Source of the DNA: AM-2324 sp042091035
GTDB taxonomy: Bacteria > Bacteroidota > Bacteroidia > Chitinophagales > Saprospiraceae
Direction of reading: 5' to 3'
DNA: 6,124 nt
Assembly (NCBI GenBank): GCA_042091035.1
Contig: JBELIG010000202.1
Coordinates: 1-6,124 of the forward strand
Shown piece after piece: positions 6,046 to 6,124 of this stretch. A program made the translations under genes and the position numbers. The stretch's first letter is position 1. Each line of letters begins with the position of its first letter. The notes beneath the pieces were generated by a model. That model was not told the origin of the DNA. It worked only from the letters and a program-made list of their open reading frames with translations, and made no database searches.

Positions 6046-6055
6046 GCCTTTTTTT
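6030..6055 (+). terminator. Intrinsic terminator of the gpmI-lipoprotein operon
   Basis: GGCTTAC (6030-6036), loop GAATG, GTAAGCC (6042-6048), then seven T (6049-6055): a perfect 7 bp stem with a U-tract. The stem contains the lipoprotein's last codons, and the stop TAA (6043-6045) is in the right arm. Confidence 0.88.
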
Positions 6056-6098
6056 ATGTCTACTAAGTTTCTATCAAGCTGCAGCATATAAACGACAA

Positions 6099-6124
6099 AG
6101 GCCCAATCATTACTGATTGGGCCT
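6099..6124. terminator. Strong hairpin at the window edge, probable (possibly bidirectional) terminator
   Basis: A perfect 11 bp stem, AGGCCCAATCA (6099-6109) and TGATTGGGCCT (6114-6124), with loop TTAC. It is GC-rich against AT-rich flanks. On the minus strand it is followed by a weak T-rich run (TTTGTCGTTTAT). A plus-strand U-tract, if any, lies beyond the window. It may serve a convergent gene to the right, or act as backup for the terminator 44 bp upstream. The 43 bases between them hold no gene. Confidence 0.6.

Noticed and set aside
5990..6124. Minus-strand reading frame entering from the right edge through the hairpin
   Set aside because: One phase stays open, but it crosses two hairpins and the antisense of the lipoprotein gene without recognisable protein features; another phase is stopped within the hairpin loop.
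1..6124. Mobile element, CRISPR array, tRNA or defence system
   Set aside because: No transposase, integrase, spaced identical repeats, tRNA cloverleaf or defence-family domain was found on either strand.

Overview
This 6.1 kb window is AT-rich chromosomal DNA that looks like Bacteroidota, perhaps the Sphingobacteriales (the order is an inference). Support comes from families typical of that phylum: a TIGR02757/DUF2400 protein, a secreted DUF4783-like protein, and an AroA with a VG-x-AGT..RFLTAY signature. Start codons also lack Shine-Dalgarno sequences and have A/T-rich leaders, and the only candidate promoters resemble the Bacteroidota TTTG / TAnnTTTG pattern. There is no rRNA, tRNA, CRISPR array, insertion sequence or phage gene. 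The content is ordinary core genome.

Layout from left to right: (1) On the minus strand, an OsmC-family protein is followed after 9 nt by aroA (EPSP synthase), which runs off the left edge; they are probably one operon. (2) On the plus strand is a stand-alone family-2 glycosyltransferase. (3) A 157 bp gap holds a candidate 27-codon minus-strand microprotein with one membrane segment; its stop codon lies 1 nt from the glycosyltransferase stop. (4) On the plus strand is a TIGR02757/DUF2400 protein whose motifs faintly resemble HhH-GPD DNA glycosylases. (5) On the minus strand is a secreted DUF4783-like protein, again 1 nt stop-to-stop from its convergent neighbour. (6) A 206 bp divergent regulatory gap carries spaced TTCAC/GTGAA repeats. 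(7) On the plus strand, gpmI (cofactor-independent phosphoglycerate mutase) overlaps by one base (TAATG) with a lipoprotein of unknown function. That unit ends in an intrinsic terminator whose stem contains the lipoprotein's last codons and stop. A second strong hairpin sits at the right edge.

The genes do not form one pathway. AroA serves chorismate (aromatic amino acid) synthesis, GpmI serves glycolysis and gluconeogenesis, and OsmC probably serves peroxide defence. The glycosyltransferase probably makes a surface or lipid-linked sugar product. No obviously new multi-gene system is visible. The best leads are the small membrane ORF, the translationally coupled gpmI-lipoprotein pair, the repeat cluster in the divergent promoter region, and the possible glycosylase-like nature of the DUF2400 protein.
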